The notes below the pieces were generated by a model. The model was not told the DNA's origin, made no database searches, and saw nothing but the letters and a program-made list of their open reading frames with translations. DNA of 64,000 nt from Ignavibacteriota bacterium. GTDB lineage: Bacteria; Bacteroidota; Ignavibacteria; Tepidaquicellales; Tepidaquicellaceae. How positions within the stretch are numbered: position 1 is the stretch's first letter; every line of letters starts with the position of its first letter. Below, in pieces: positions 24,347 to 32,928 of the stretch. Where the stretch lies: NCBI GenBank assembly GCA_016218085.1, contig JACREY010000017.1, forward strand, positions 22,187-86,186. Direction: 5' to 3'. Made by a program: the position numbers and the translations under genes.

Positions 24347-24951
24347 TGATTTTCCTTTGTTATAATATCGAGGTCGTCGTCTTCGTGCATATGATATTTA
24401 TATGAATATTCTTTTTCCTTTTTTTTCTCTTCCTCGAGTTGGGTTTTCGTTTTATGAAGAGGCCTGAATACTGCAATTAAGATTATCGTGTAATAGCTGA
24501 GCACTGCAATGTAGGGAACACCTTTCAAGAATCCTATTCTCTCTCCGAAAATTTTCAGAAGCCCGTCGTGATTCGGAGGATTCTGAAGGTAAAGGAGATA
24601 GAATTTTATATCGAGATAGTAAGTATATATTTCTACAGGAACGAAAGCAAAAAACAAAATAGCGCACATCAGAAGCCAGGCGTTTTCCTTAATATTTAAT
24701 TTGGAACTTTTCAAAAATACTATTGCGGATAAAAGTACAACAGCATATGATGACATTATAAATAACGATGAAAATGACAACAGCCTGAATATCCAGTTCT
24801 CTTCATCGGGCGGAATTCCGGTTCGGAAGCTGAATTCGTCGTAATTCAACAAATCATTTCCGATTATTGCCCTGATATTAATTCCCCCAAGCCAAAAAAT
24901 TGCGGATACTATTAATAAAAACAGCCAGAATTTCGCAGTTTTACTCAACAA
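24343..24951 (-). CDS. Hypothetical four-helix membrane protein
   Basis: 202 residues with about four hydrophobic segments (near 7-25, 55-83, 90-112 and 143-163) and a charged C-terminal tail rich in Lys, Glu and Asp. No known family is evident. It starts a four-gene operon and its stop overlaps the next start by four bases. Role unknown. Confidence 0.65.
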   Translation of the reverse strand: MLSKTAKFWLFLLIVSAIFWLGGINIRAIIGNDLLNYDEFSFRTGIPPDEENWIFRLLSFSSLFIMSSYAVVLLSAIVFLKSSKLNIKENAWLLMCAILFFAFVPVEIYTYYLDIKFYLLYLQNPPNHDGLLKIFGERIGFLKGVPYIAVLSYYTIILIAVFRPLHKTKTQLEEEKKKEKEYSYKYHMHEDDDLDIITKENQ

Positions 24952-25124
24952 TATTAAATTAGTTATTTAAAAACAAAATTATCTAATTAGAAAGAGAAAT
25001 TCAATTTAATTAGAATGGATAGTGATTTTATGAAAATTTTCGAATTAAGATAAATATCTAACTTTTTAAAAAAATTTATTGTTATTATTTTTAACAAATA
25101 AACCACTAAATGTAAAAAAACCAT

Positions 25125-26207
25125 ATGATTACAGAAAAGCAAATACTGGATGTTCTTGGAAAAATAAAAGAACCGGTTTTAAACAAAGACTTTGTAACGC
25201 TTGATTTTATAAAAAGATTATCATTAAACGGGAATAATCTTCAGATAACGCTCGGTATTACCGATGTAGAATACAATGATTTTCCCGGGTTAAAAAATTC
25301 AATACTCTGGCATTTCAAAGAAGCATATCCCGAACTCGAAGTTTCGAGAGTTGATTTCATACTCGGAGTTGTAAATCACGCAGATAAGCAAAAAGACAAG
25401 CTGATGCCCGGAGTGAAAAACACAATTGCGGTCGCCTCAGGAAAAGGCGGCGTGGGCAAATCCACAGTTGCCGCAAACCTTGCCGCTTCGCTTGCATTGC
25501 AGGGAGCGAAAGTCGGACTCATCGACGCGGATATTTACGGACCTTCGATACCGCTTATGTTCGGAGTGAATGAAAGGCCAAAAGTAATCGGCTCGAACGG
25601 AAAAAATAAATTAATGCCAGTTACCAAATACGATATTAAACTAATGTCAATCGGATTCCTGATGGAAGATAATACCGCAGTCGTATGGCGCGGACCAATG
25701 GCTTCCAGCGCGCTGAAACAGTTTATGACTGAAGTGCAGTGGGAAAATCTTGATTATCTCGTATTCGATATGCCTCCCGGAACGGGCGATATACAGCTCA
25801 CGCTTAGCCAGACTATTCCGCTAACGGGAGCGGTTATCGTTTCCACTCCCCAGGATATATCACTCGCAGATGCGAGAAAAGGATATTTAATGTTTGAAAA
25901 AGTAAACGTGCCCACACTCGGATTCATAGAAAATATGAGCTACTATATGAACGCAGAAGGCGAAAAGGATTATATATTCGGACAGGGCGGCGGAAAAAAA
26001 TTAAGTGAGGAATACAAAACCGCACTGCTCGGTGAAATTCCGATTGTCACAAAAATCCGCGAAGCCGGAGACAAGGGAAAGCCGATAGTGATAGACAGTC
26101 CCGATTCTGAAGTATCGCAGATTTACAAAAGCATTGCAAGGAATTTAATAGTGGAAATAAATAAGAAAAATCTACTTGCACCGCAGGCACCGGAGATAAT
26201 TATTTAA
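25125..26207 (+). CDS. Mrp/NBP35-family Fe-S carrier ATPase, CxxC-less form
   Basis: 360 residues. An N-terminal MIP18/DUF59-like domain (about 1-85) is followed by a P-loop domain with deviant Walker A ASGKGGVGKST, DADIYGPSIP, VWRGPMASSALKQF and DMPPGTGDIQLTLSQ. Mrp/ApbC proteins hold and transfer Fe-S clusters and load target proteins. The usual C-terminal CxxC pair that follows E-N-M-S-Y is missing: the sequence reads ENMSYYMNAEGEKDY. Bacteroidota often have this variant, so cluster binding must use other residues or be absent. A terminator follows at 26254. Confidence 0.9.
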   Translation: MITEKQILDVLGKIKEPVLNKDFVTLDFIKRLSLNGNNLQITLGITDVEYNDFPGLKNSILWHFKEAYPELEVSRVDFILGVVNHADKQKDKLMPGVKNTIAVASGKGGVGKSTVAANLAASLALQGAKVGLIDADIYGPSIPLMFGVNERPKVIGSNGKNKLMPVTKYDIKLMSIGFLMEDNTAVVWRGPMASSALKQFMTEVQWENLDYLVFDMPPGTGDIQLTLSQTIPLTGAVIVSTPQDISLADARKGYLMFEKVNVPTLGFIENMSYYMNAEGEKDYIFGQGGGKKLSEEYKTALLGEIPIVTKIREAGDKGKPIVIDSPDSEVSQIYKSIARNLIVEINKKNLLAPQAPEIII

Positions 26208-26214
26208 TTCGTAA

Positions 26215-26243
26215 TCCGCCACGGCGGACGCAAAGAGCGCGGA
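26215..26243 (-). repeat. Short modular repeat: conserved core plus palindrome (copy 1)
   Basis: On the minus strand this reads CGCGCTCTTTGCGTCC followed by the palindrome TCCGCC-GT-GGCGGA. The same core (CACGCTCTTTGTGTCC) occurs at 37667 with a decayed palindrome and at 44891 with a different one (CCCGAC-TT-GTCGGG). It sits just after mrp, before the terminator. Confidence 0.7.
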
Positions 26244-26253
26244 TTTGTAATAA

Positions 26254-26287
26254 AAAGCCATTCTGATTTTTCAGGATGGCTTTTTTT
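26254..26287 (+). terminator. Rho-independent terminator after mrp
   Basis: Stem AAAGCCATTCTGA / TCAGGATGGCTTT (26254-26266, 26271-26283; one T-G pair) with a TTTT loop and a T run. Confidence 0.88.
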
Positions 26288-26338
26288 ATTTATTTCTTTT
26301 GTGTTATTAATTTAGAATTCATAATTTGCGCTTTTAGC

Positions 26339-26356
26339 ATCCCGACTTGTCGGGAT
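26339..26356. repeat. Palindrome ATCCCGAC-TT-GTCGGGAT
   Basis: Perfect 18-base inverted repeat just before the end of murB. The same palindrome recurs at 44910-44924 attached to the modular repeat core. It may also act as a terminator for murB, though no T run follows on the minus strand. Confidence 0.65.
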
Positions 26357-26361
26357 AAAAC

Positions 26362-27456
26362 TCAAATCACTTCCGGTTCTCTGATTAACTTCACTCTGAA
26401 TTTTTCAAATACTTTTTCCTGTATTTCCTTCGCAAGTTTCAGTAAATCTGCAGTTGTTCCTCCGCGATTGACCAATGCAAGCGAATGTTTAGCTGAAATG
26501 CCCGCGCCGTTTTTTGTGTATCCTTTTTTGAAACCTGCATTTTCAATCAGCCACGCCGCAGATAGCTTAACACCATCTGATGTTTTATAAAAAGGAATAG
26601 AATGCTTTTCACTATTTTCCGTTTTTGCGTTGTTTGCACCTGCCACGGCGGGCCATTTTCCGTTTTCAATCTGTTCATAGAAATTTTGGAATTCCGTTTC
26701 CGAAAGAACGAGATTTACAAAAAAACTTCCGCAGGAAACAGAATCGGGTTCGGATTCATCCACAACCATTGCTTTCTTTTTTCTGAGTTCGATTACAACA
26801 TTGCGGACAATTGAAAGCGATAAATCGCTTTTATATTTTTCGTTTAATTTCTTTTCGAGTTCGGGATATTTAATTTCGGGATTGCCGTCTTTTTTCAATT
26901 TGAATAAAACTTCGGTAACGATATATTTTTCTTTGTCTATGTTTTTGAACCTGCTGGTCCTGTATCCGAAAAGGCAGTCTTCGTTTGCAAACATAACAGA
27001 CTTGCAGGTTTTTCTGTCCAAAGCTTTTACAAATATTATTGTGTCTTTAACCTCCTGCCCGTAGGCTCCGATATTCTGAATCGGAGAAGCTCCTGCGCTG
27101 CCGGGAATGCCCGACAGGCACTCGACTCCTGAGTATTTATTTTCGACGCAGTACTTTACAAAATCGTCCCATTCTTCTCCTGCTGACACTTTAATAATCA
27201 CATTATCCTTGAAATCATTATGAAGTTCGATTCCCTTCATTCCCGTTTTAATCACGAGTCCGTCGAATCCGCTATCGGAAAAAACTGTATTGCTTCCGCC
27301 GCCGAGAATGTGAGTCTTCAGTTGCTTTTCATCGGCAAGCTTCAGGCAATCGACGAGTTCTTTTTCAGTTTTACATTCGCAGAAATATTTTGCAGTACCG
27401 CCGAGCTTAATCGTGGTATAATTTGCGAGAATAACATTTTCTTTAAAATTGTGCAT
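26362..27456 (-). CDS. murB: UDP-N-acetylenolpyruvoylglucosamine reductase
   Basis: 364 residues from the ATG at 27456 (a start six codons earlier is possible). Flavin-binding motifs N-Y-T-T-I-K-L-G-G and L-G-G-G-S-N-T-V are near the N-terminus; L-S-G-I-P-G-S-A-G-A-S-P-I-Q-N-I-G-A-Y-G-Q, the catalytic Y-R-T-S-R-F, Ser in S-C-G-S-F-F and the final R-E-P-E-V-I are present, as in the type I (E. coli-like) enzymes. It reduces UDP-enolpyruvyl-GlcNAc to UDP-MurNAc. Residues about 269-285 (PAVAGANNAKTENSEK) are extra and coincide with a palindrome also found in chrA. Confidence 0.93.
   Translation of the reverse strand: MHNFKENVILANYTTIKLGGTAKYFCECKTEKELVDCLKLADEKQLKTHILGGGSNTVFSDSGFDGLVIKTGMKGIELHNDFKDNVIIKVSAGEEWDDFVKYCVENKYSGVECLSGIPGSAGASPIQNIGAYGQEVKDTIIFVKALDRKTCKSVMFANEDCLFGYRTSRFKNIDKEKYIVTEVLFKLKKDGNPEIKYPELEKKLNEKYKSDLSLSIVRNVVIELRKKKAMVVDESEPDSVSCGSFFVNLVLSETEFQNFYEQIENGKWPAVAGANNAKTENSEKHSIPFYKTSDGVKLSAAWLIENAGFKKGYTKNGAGISAKHSLALVNRGGTTADLLKLAKEIQEKVFEKFRVKLIREPEVI
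26639..26652 (-). repeat. Palindrome in frame inside murB
   Basis: On the minus strand CCCGCC-GT-GGCAGG, one base from the perfect CCCGCC-GT-GGCGGG found in chrA at 62402. In both genes it is read in the frame P-A-V-A-G and sits in a region without family conservation. Confidence 0.55.
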
Positions 27457-27625
27457 ATATCGTAAAATAATCAAATCAAATGACTCTAAAAAGATAAACT
27501 TAGCTCTCTTTCGGCTACTACTTTGTGCAATTCTGCGAAAAAATATTTTACAAATTTTGTTCTTATAAAAAATACAAATTTCCTATATATTGAAAAAAAC
27601 ATTTTCAACTATTTAATAATTATTT

Positions 27626-28588
27626 ATGGCAGACACAAAAGAATTAACAAATGCATCACACAAAGCCCTGAAAGATTACATGGGTCTTAAGCCCGAAGAA
27701 ACTCTTCTCATTATAACAGACGAAACAGAAAGGGAAATTGCTTATTCACTTCTCGAAGAAGGAAAGAAACTTTGCAAGGAAGCATTCCTTGTCGAGATGA
27801 AATCACGCGAAATAAACGGACAGGAGCCGCCCCAGCAGATAGCAGACCTGATGAAAACGGTTGACGTTGTTATCTGTCCGACACAAAAATCGCTTACCCA
27901 TACGGATGCAAGGCGCGAAGCAGTAACATACGGCGTACGCGTAGCTACAATGCCCGGAATAAAGGTGGAAACGATGGTGCGCTGCCTGAACGCAGATGCT
28001 GACAAGGTAATAGAGCTTACAAAGAAAATTGCAGAAGCATTGAGAAAAACATCCGAAATAAAAGTTGTAACGGAAAAAGGAACGAATATTACAATGCCTA
28101 TGAAGGACAGGAGTGTGCTCGAGAGCACAGGAGTTTTAAGGGTAAGGGGTGAAAGCGGTAACCTTCCTTCGGGAGAGGTTTATCTTGCACCTTGGGAAGA
28201 CAAGTCAAACGGAACAATAGTTATTGACGGTTCGATGGCCGGAATAGGAATGCTGTCCGAACCGATTAAAGTTGAAGTGCTAAACGGCTATGCAGAAAAA
28301 ATCACCGGCGGAAAAGATGCGGAAAAGCTCAATGCAATGCTGGATAAAGCAGGCCGTGAAGCAAGAGCGGTAGCCGAATTCGGAATAGGCACGAATTACA
28401 AAGCTGAGTTAATCGGCGAAATACTCGAAGATGAAAAAGTTTACGGCACGATTCATATTGCCTTCGGAAACAATAAATCGATGGGCGGAATAATCTCGGT
28501 TGGAAGCCACCTTGACGGACTTATCAAACAGCCCGATGTCTATTTCGACGGCAAGCCGGTTATGGAAAAAGGAAAACTCCTGCTGTAA
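27626..28588 (+). CDS. M29-related metallo-aminopeptidase (leucyl aminopeptidase-like)
   Basis: 320 residues, cytosolic (no signal). The N-terminal half has R-E-A-x-x-x-Y-G-V-R-V-A-T-M-P-G-I, the C-terminal half has L-P-S-G-E-V-Y-L-A-P-W-E, A-E-F-G-I-G-T-N, Y-G-T-I-H-I-A-F-G-N-N-K-S-M-G-G and S-H-L-D-G-L-I. These match the Glu/His/Asp metal-binding pattern of the thermophilic aminopeptidase (M29) superfamily, which also includes some ring-cleaving dioxygenases. N-terminal residue release from peptides is the most likely role. It is followed by a second aminopeptidase gene, which supports a peptide-degradation pair. Confidence 0.75.
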   Translation: MADTKELTNASHKALKDYMGLKPEETLLIITDETEREIAYSLLEEGKKLCKEAFLVEMKSREINGQEPPQQIADLMKTVDVVICPTQKSLTHTDARREAVTYGVRVATMPGIKVETMVRCLNADADKVIELTKKIAEALRKTSEIKVVTEKGTNITMPMKDRSVLESTGVLRVRGESGNLPSGEVYLAPWEDKSNGTIVIDGSMAGIGMLSEPIKVEVLNGYAEKITGGKDAEKLNAMLDKAGREARAVAEFGIGTNYKAELIGEILEDEKVYGTIHIAFGNNKSMGGIISVGSHLDGLIKQPDVYFDGKPVMEKGKLLL

Positions 28589-28668
28589 CTTATTTATTAG
28601 TATCAAATATTACAGGAAATTGCTAAATTTCGGAATTGAAAAAAAATCAATAAATTAAATTCAAATAT

Positions 28669-29958
28669 ATGAAACAGGTAAAAATCGACAGCAAGCTTTT
28701 TATCGAGAACAGAAAAAAGCTTGTGAAACAATTAAAACCGAATTCGATGGTCGTTGTTCAGGCAAATGATGTTATGCCGACCAATGCTGACGGCACAATG
28801 TTCTTCAAACAAAATTCGGATTTATTCTGGCTCACAGGTGTAAACCAGGAAGAATCGATTCTTGTACTGTATCCCGATGCACCAGACCCGGCTTTCAGGG
28901 AAGTTCTCTTTCTTACCGAAACAAGCCCGCTCATCGAAGTCTGGTACGGCAGGAAACTCTCGAAAAGCGAAGCAACCGAAGTGACAGGAATACAGAATAT
29001 CGTGTGGCTCTCTAATTTCAACCAGATTTTCAGAAACCTCGTGACAGATGCTGATAATATTTATGTAAATACAAACGAGCACAAACGTGCAGATGTAATT
29101 GTGCAGTCGAAAAGCTTCAAGTTCATTGACTGGTGTAAAGAAAATTATCCGCTTCATAACTACTGCAGACTTGCTCCGGTAATAAACAGACTGAGAATGA
29201 TAAAATCCCCTCAGGAAATTGAATTAATGCAAAAAGCTTGCGACCTTACGGAGAAAGCATTCCGCCGCGTTCTGAAATTCGTGAAACCCGGTGTAATGGA
29301 ATACGAAATTCAGGCGGAATTTGCACACGAATTCCTTCGCAACGGTTCAACTTTTGCCGATTACTATCCGATAATTGCATCAGGTCCCGGGGCTTGCGTT
29401 CTCCACTACATTAAAAATGATGAGCCGTGCAAAGACGGAGACCTGATATTGATCGATACAGGCGCTTCATATTCAAACTACAATGCAGATATGACCCGCT
29501 GCATTCCCGTAAACGGAAAATTCACAAAAAGGCAGAAACAGGTTTATAATGCGTGCTTAAGGGTTATGAAAAATACAATTGCATTGGTGAAAAAAGGCGG
29601 CATCTGGAAGGAAATCCAGAAAGCAACCGAAATGGATATGGAAAAAGAACTAATCGGACTTAAACTGCTCAAGCTCCGCGACATCAAGAATCAGGACCCT
29701 GCCTGGCCGGCATTCAAGAAGTATTTTATGCATAATGTATCTCACTTCCTCGGACTGGATGTGCACGATGTCGGTTACTTCCAGACTCCATATAAGCCCG
29801 GAATGGTATTCACTGTTGAGCCGGGTATTTATATTCAGGAAGAAGGAATAGGAATCAGACTCGAAAATAATATAGTAGTGAAGGAAAACGGAAACTTCGA
29901 CCTGATGAGAAATATCCCCCTCGAAATAGAGGAAATCGAAGAAATAATGAACAGCTAA
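28669..29958 (+). CDS. Xaa-Pro aminopeptidase (M24B)
   Basis: 429 residues. An N-terminal creatinase-like domain (about 1-165) precedes the pita-bread catalytic domain. Metal ligands are seen in LILIDTGASYSNYNADMTR (two Asp), H-N-V-S-H-F-L-G-L-D-V-H-D-V-G (His), F-T-V-E-P-G-I-Y (Glu) and G-I-R-L-E-N-N (Glu). It removes the first residue from peptides with proline second. Eighty bases follow the M29-like gene; a strong terminator follows it. Confidence 0.93.
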   Translation: MKQVKIDSKLFIENRKKLVKQLKPNSMVVVQANDVMPTNADGTMFFKQNSDLFWLTGVNQEESILVLYPDAPDPAFREVLFLTETSPLIEVWYGRKLSKSEATEVTGIQNIVWLSNFNQIFRNLVTDADNIYVNTNEHKRADVIVQSKSFKFIDWCKENYPLHNYCRLAPVINRLRMIKSPQEIELMQKACDLTEKAFRRVLKFVKPGVMEYEIQAEFAHEFLRNGSTFADYYPIIASGPGACVLHYIKNDEPCKDGDLILIDTGASYSNYNADMTRCIPVNGKFTKRQKQVYNACLRVMKNTIALVKKGGIWKEIQKATEMDMEKELIGLKLLKLRDIKNQDPAWPAFKKYFMHNVSHFLGLDVHDVGYFQTPYKPGMVFTVEPGIYIQEEGIGIRLENNIVVKENGNFDLMRNIPLEIEEIEEIMNS

Positions 29959-29971
29959 TATTTTTTTTGAA

Positions 29972-30002
29972 GGCGGTAAAGATTTTTACCGCCGTTTTTT
30001 TT
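29972..30002 (+). terminator. Rho-independent terminator
   Basis: Stem GGCGGTAAA / TTTACCGCC (29972-29980, 29985-29993) with a GATT loop, G, then eight T. Ends the Xaa-Pro aminopeptidase transcript. Confidence 0.93.
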
Positions 30003-30055
30003 ATGAAACAAGCGGAACCGGAAAACGTATTTATAAGTAAATAAATTATACGATT

Positions 30056-30292
30056 ATGAATAATAAAAGCAATATTATACTGATTTTAATCGGAACATTG
30101 CTTTCTGCGCATCTTCCGTTTGTTAAGGTCTTCACTTTTTTTATTCCGCATTTTTCATTTTTCGGGCATCATCATCACTTTATCGACGGTCCTTCGGGAT
30201 TTACTTCTTTCGTGGGATTGATTTTAATTGGGCTGGGACTTTATAATATCTATAAGGAAAACAAAGTAAAAAGCAACAGCGAAACAAAATAA
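30056..30292 (+). CDS. Hypothetical small membrane protein with a His cluster
   Basis: 78 residues with two hydrophobic segments (about 5-30 and 45-64) separated by a loop containing F-F-G-H-H-H-H-F-I-D-G, and a charged tail. The four-histidine cluster might bind metal, but this is only a guess. No family recognised. The next gene starts 10 bases later, so they are likely co-transcribed. Confidence 0.6.
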   Translation: MNNKSNIILILIGTLLSAHLPFVKVFTFFIPHFSFFGHHHHFIDGPSGFTSFVGLILIGLGLYNIYKENKVKSNSETK

Positions 30293-30302
30293 CAATTTTC
30301 AC

Positions 30303-30776
30303 ATGAAAAAATTTCTTCTCTTCTCACTCCTAACAGCAATTGCTTTTTTATTTTCTGTAAAATCTTATGCACAGATTCCCCAGGGAATATATAAAATTAT
30401 CGGAGTCTGGGAAACGGTTTCTGAAGGCATGACAAATTACGAGCGCTGGTATATCAATCCCGACAGCTCTCTAAGCGGATTCGATTTTGTAATCGGCTCG
30501 AAGGGCGATACCGCTGTTTTCGAAAAATTGGAAATTCTAAAAAAAGGTGAAAATGTATATTACGTTGCTACCGTGGAAGGACAAAACGGCGGCAAGGCAA
30601 TTTATTTTCAAATGATTGAATGGACAAGGAATGTATTCGTATTCGAAAACAAAGAGCACGATTTCCCGCAGAGAATAATGTATTACATTAAAAACGACAA
30701 TCAGTTCAATGCAGTGATAGAAGGACCCGACAAGGATAAAATAAAATCAATTGAGTTTATTTTTTTCAGAAAATAA
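30303..30776 (+). CDS. Exported lipocalin-like protein (DUF6265-type)
   Basis: 157 residues with a signal peptide (to about 22, Y-A/Q). The mature part begins I-I-G-V-W-E-T-V-S-E-G-M-T-N-Y-E-R-W and ends with V-F-E-N-K-E-H-D-F-P-Q-R-I-M-Y-Y, which resembles the F-E-N-(P)-E-H-D-F-P-Q-R pattern of DUF6265. A small beta-barrel fold is likely. The function of this family is unknown. Its stop is directly next to the stop of the convergent PhzF gene. Confidence 0.75.
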   Translation: MKKFLLFSLLTAIAFLFSVKSYAQIPQGIYKIIGVWETVSEGMTNYERWYINPDSSLSGFDFVIGSKGDTAVFEKLEILKKGENVYYVATVEGQNGGKAIYFQMIEWTRNVFVFENKEHDFPQRIMYYIKNDNQFNAVIEGPDKDKIKSIEFIFFRK

Positions 30777-31559
30777 TTATAGTTTTATACTGCCTTCCAG
30801 ATACGTTACAGCATTACCTGCAATTTCCACTCTACCGTTTATCAGTTTGCAAAAAAGTTTTCCTTTTCTTTTGGAAAGCTGCATTGCAGTGAGTTCTTTT
30901 TTCCCGAGCTTCTCAGCCCAGTAAGGTATAAGCGTGGTATGCGCCGAGCCAGTTACAGGGTCTTCATTCACTCCGACAAGCGGAGCAAAAAATCTGGACA
31001 CAAAATCAACTTCATTTCCTTTTGCAGTGACCATCACACCCCTCGCACCTGATTTTTCTATTAAATTAAAATCAGGAATTATTTCTTCTATATCCTTTTG
31101 CGTCTCATAAACAAGCATATAATCGGTCTTGCCCTTGAACATCTCCAGAGGTTTCTTCCCTAATGCACTGTAAAGTTCTTCTGACATTTCAATTTTCCTC
31201 GTATTATCAGCAGGGAAATTCAGCACGAGCAAATCATCTTTCTGCCTGACGGTAAGCTCTCCACTCCTTGAGTGAAATACAATCTTTTCCCGGCTGTAGT
31301 TCAGGTGGTTAAAAATTACGTGAGCGGTTGCAAGTGTTGCGTGTCCGCATAAATCTACTTCCGCAAGCGGTGTGAACCATTTTAGTTCATAATCAGCTCC
31401 GTTTGGAATAAAGAATGCTGTTTCGGCAAGATTGTTTTCGAATGCAATGCTCTGCATTACATCTTCGGGCAGCCATTCCTCCAGAGGGCAAACTCCTGCG
31501 GGATTTCCGCCGAACAATTTATCGCTGAACGCATCTACCTGATAGAACTTAATTTTCAT
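30777..31559 (-). CDS. PhzF-family isomerase/epimerase-like protein
   Basis: 260 residues. It has the F-Y-Q-V-D-A-F-(x)-K-L-F-G-G-N-P-A-G-V start, the catalytic Glu in N-N-L-A-E-T-A-F-F, V-D-L-C-G-H-A-T-L-A and E-D-P-V-T-G-S-A-H. PhzF makes phenazine precursors in pseudomonads, but most members are isomerases of unknown substrate; no phenazine genes are nearby. Cytosolic. Convergent with the lipocalin-like gene, with abutting stop codons. Confidence 0.92.
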   Translation of the reverse strand: MKIKFYQVDAFSDKLFGGNPAGVCPLEEWLPEDVMQSIAFENNLAETAFFIPNGADYELKWFTPLAEVDLCGHATLATAHVIFNHLNYSREKIVFHSRSGELTVRQKDDLLVLNFPADNTRKIEMSEELYSALGKKPLEMFKGKTDYMLVYETQKDIEEIIPDFNLIEKSGARGVMVTAKGNEVDFVSRFFAPLVGVNEDPVTGSAHTTLIPYWAEKLGKKELTAMQLSKRKGKLFCKLINGRVEIAGNAVTYLEGSIKL

Positions 31560-31704
31560 TTTTATATTTAATTATAGTTTTTATTCCGTTATTTCGAATT
31601 TGCATATTCCTTAAATTTATGTCAAGGGACGTATTAATATATTGCTAAGATATACTCCGATAAAAAATATGCTATTAAATATAACAGAATTTCAGTCATT
31701 AAAA

Positions 31705-32922
31705 TTATTGTTTTGTTGCTGTTTTTCTTTTTTCGTCCGTCCATTTTGTTATTCCACCGAGCATATTATATACTTTATCAAATCCTTTTGAGTTCATCAC
31801 CTCCATTGCCTTTGAACTCCTTCCACCTTTTTTGCAGTAAACAAGATAAGTTTTATTCCTGTCGAGTTTATCCAGTCTTTCTGTAAAATCAGGTGATTTA
31901 ATATCAATATTCTCGGCTCCTTCGATATAGCTGACTGCATACTCTTCCTGTGTTCTGACATCAAGCAAAACAAATCCGGAGTTTCCCCTGTTATCATTAA
32001 TCAATTTCTCGGCCGCACCGGTTTTAATATCGCGGATAATTTCATTCAGGAACATCCTGACAGTTTCATTAAACTCATCCGGGAATTCCATATTAACCAT
32101 ATGCGCAGCACCTTTTATTTCCACTTTTCTTGAACCGATGATTTCATTTTCTATCCTGCCGGCAATGTTTTTTATTCCCTGCATATCCAGATTACCAAAT
32201 ATAGTAAGAACAGGTGCTTTTATTTCAGATAATCTGCCGTTCGCCGGAGGATTGAGTTTCCCGGGTATTCTCATCGTATCGGGTTTATCGAATGTGCTTT
32301 TCAGCATTATCCTTACATTCTCCCTTACTTTCGAGTCAACCTGTTCAGGAGTTCTGTCAGGTCCATCAGTCCATGCTTTCAGCATGCAATCAATTGCACC
32401 TTTAACGTTGCTTTTAGTAAATTCGATATTAATATTCCTATCAAACTCCTTCCAGCCGTCATCTTTTTTGTCAAAACCCGATAAGCCGGTTGAAACGGGA
32501 ATCAATGCAATTACTTTTTCGGGATGGGCTAACGCAAAATCAATCGTAATCAATCCGCCCATGGATAATCCCATTACAACTGCTTTATTAATTTTGAGTG
32601 AATCCATCAGGGCATTTAAATCATCATAATTCGTAAAATTATCCGCTCCGCTTGTTGTCAGTCCGTGATTCCGTACATCAAACCTGATTACCCTGTAATA
32701 ATTAGAAAAATAATCGAACTGCCCGTCCCACATACGCCTGTCGAGAAAGCCGCCGTGTATCATAATTAACGGCACTCCGTCACCTTTTTCTTCGTAATAA
32801 ATCTTTGCGTTTCCTACTTCAGCATAACCTGTTTTCAAATCTCCGGGATTTGAATTCTGTGCGCGCCCGAAGGCACTGCACAGAATTATAATCAAAAGAA
32901 CTTTTGATGCGATTTTCATCAT
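31705..32922 (-). CDS. Exported alpha/beta hydrolase fused to a rhodanese domain
   Basis: 405 residues. A signal peptide (about 1-20, F-G-R-A/Q) is followed by an alpha/beta hydrolase domain (about 25-285) with the oxyanion loop M-I-H-G-G-F, the nucleophile elbow G-L-S-M-G-G, Asp near F-G-N-L-D-M and His in G-A-A-H-M-V. A rhodanese-like domain (about 295-400) has L-L-D-V-R-T-Q-E-E-Y, an active-site loop Y-C-K-K-G-G-R-S with the catalytic Cys, and L-G-G-I-T-K-W. The two domains are joined in a single periplasmic or surface protein. The hydrolase substrate is unknown. The gene lies 6 bases past the S46 peptidase gene, so the two are one transcript. Confidence 0.87.
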   Translation of the reverse strand: MMKIASKVLLIIILCSAFGRAQNSNPGDLKTGYAEVGNAKIYYEEKGDGVPLIMIHGGFLDRRMWDGQFDYFSNYYRVIRFDVRNHGLTTSGADNFTNYDDLNALMDSLKINKAVVMGLSMGGLITIDFALAHPEKVIALIPVSTGLSGFDKKDDGWKEFDRNINIEFTKSNVKGAIDCMLKAWTDGPDRTPEQVDSKVRENVRIMLKSTFDKPDTMRIPGKLNPPANGRLSEIKAPVLTIFGNLDMQGIKNIAGRIENEIIGSRKVEIKGAAHMVNMEFPDEFNETVRMFLNEIIRDIKTGAAEKLINDNRGNSGFVLLDVRTQEEYAVSYIEGAENIDIKSPDFTERLDKLDRNKTYLVYCKKGGRSSKAMEVMNSKGFDKVYNMLGGITKWTDEKRKTATKQ

Positions 32923-32928
32923 TATAGT

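Noticed and set aside
30777..31559. Phenazine biosynthesis
   Set aside because: A lone PhzF-family gene without phzB-G neighbours; the family is mostly of unknown substrate.
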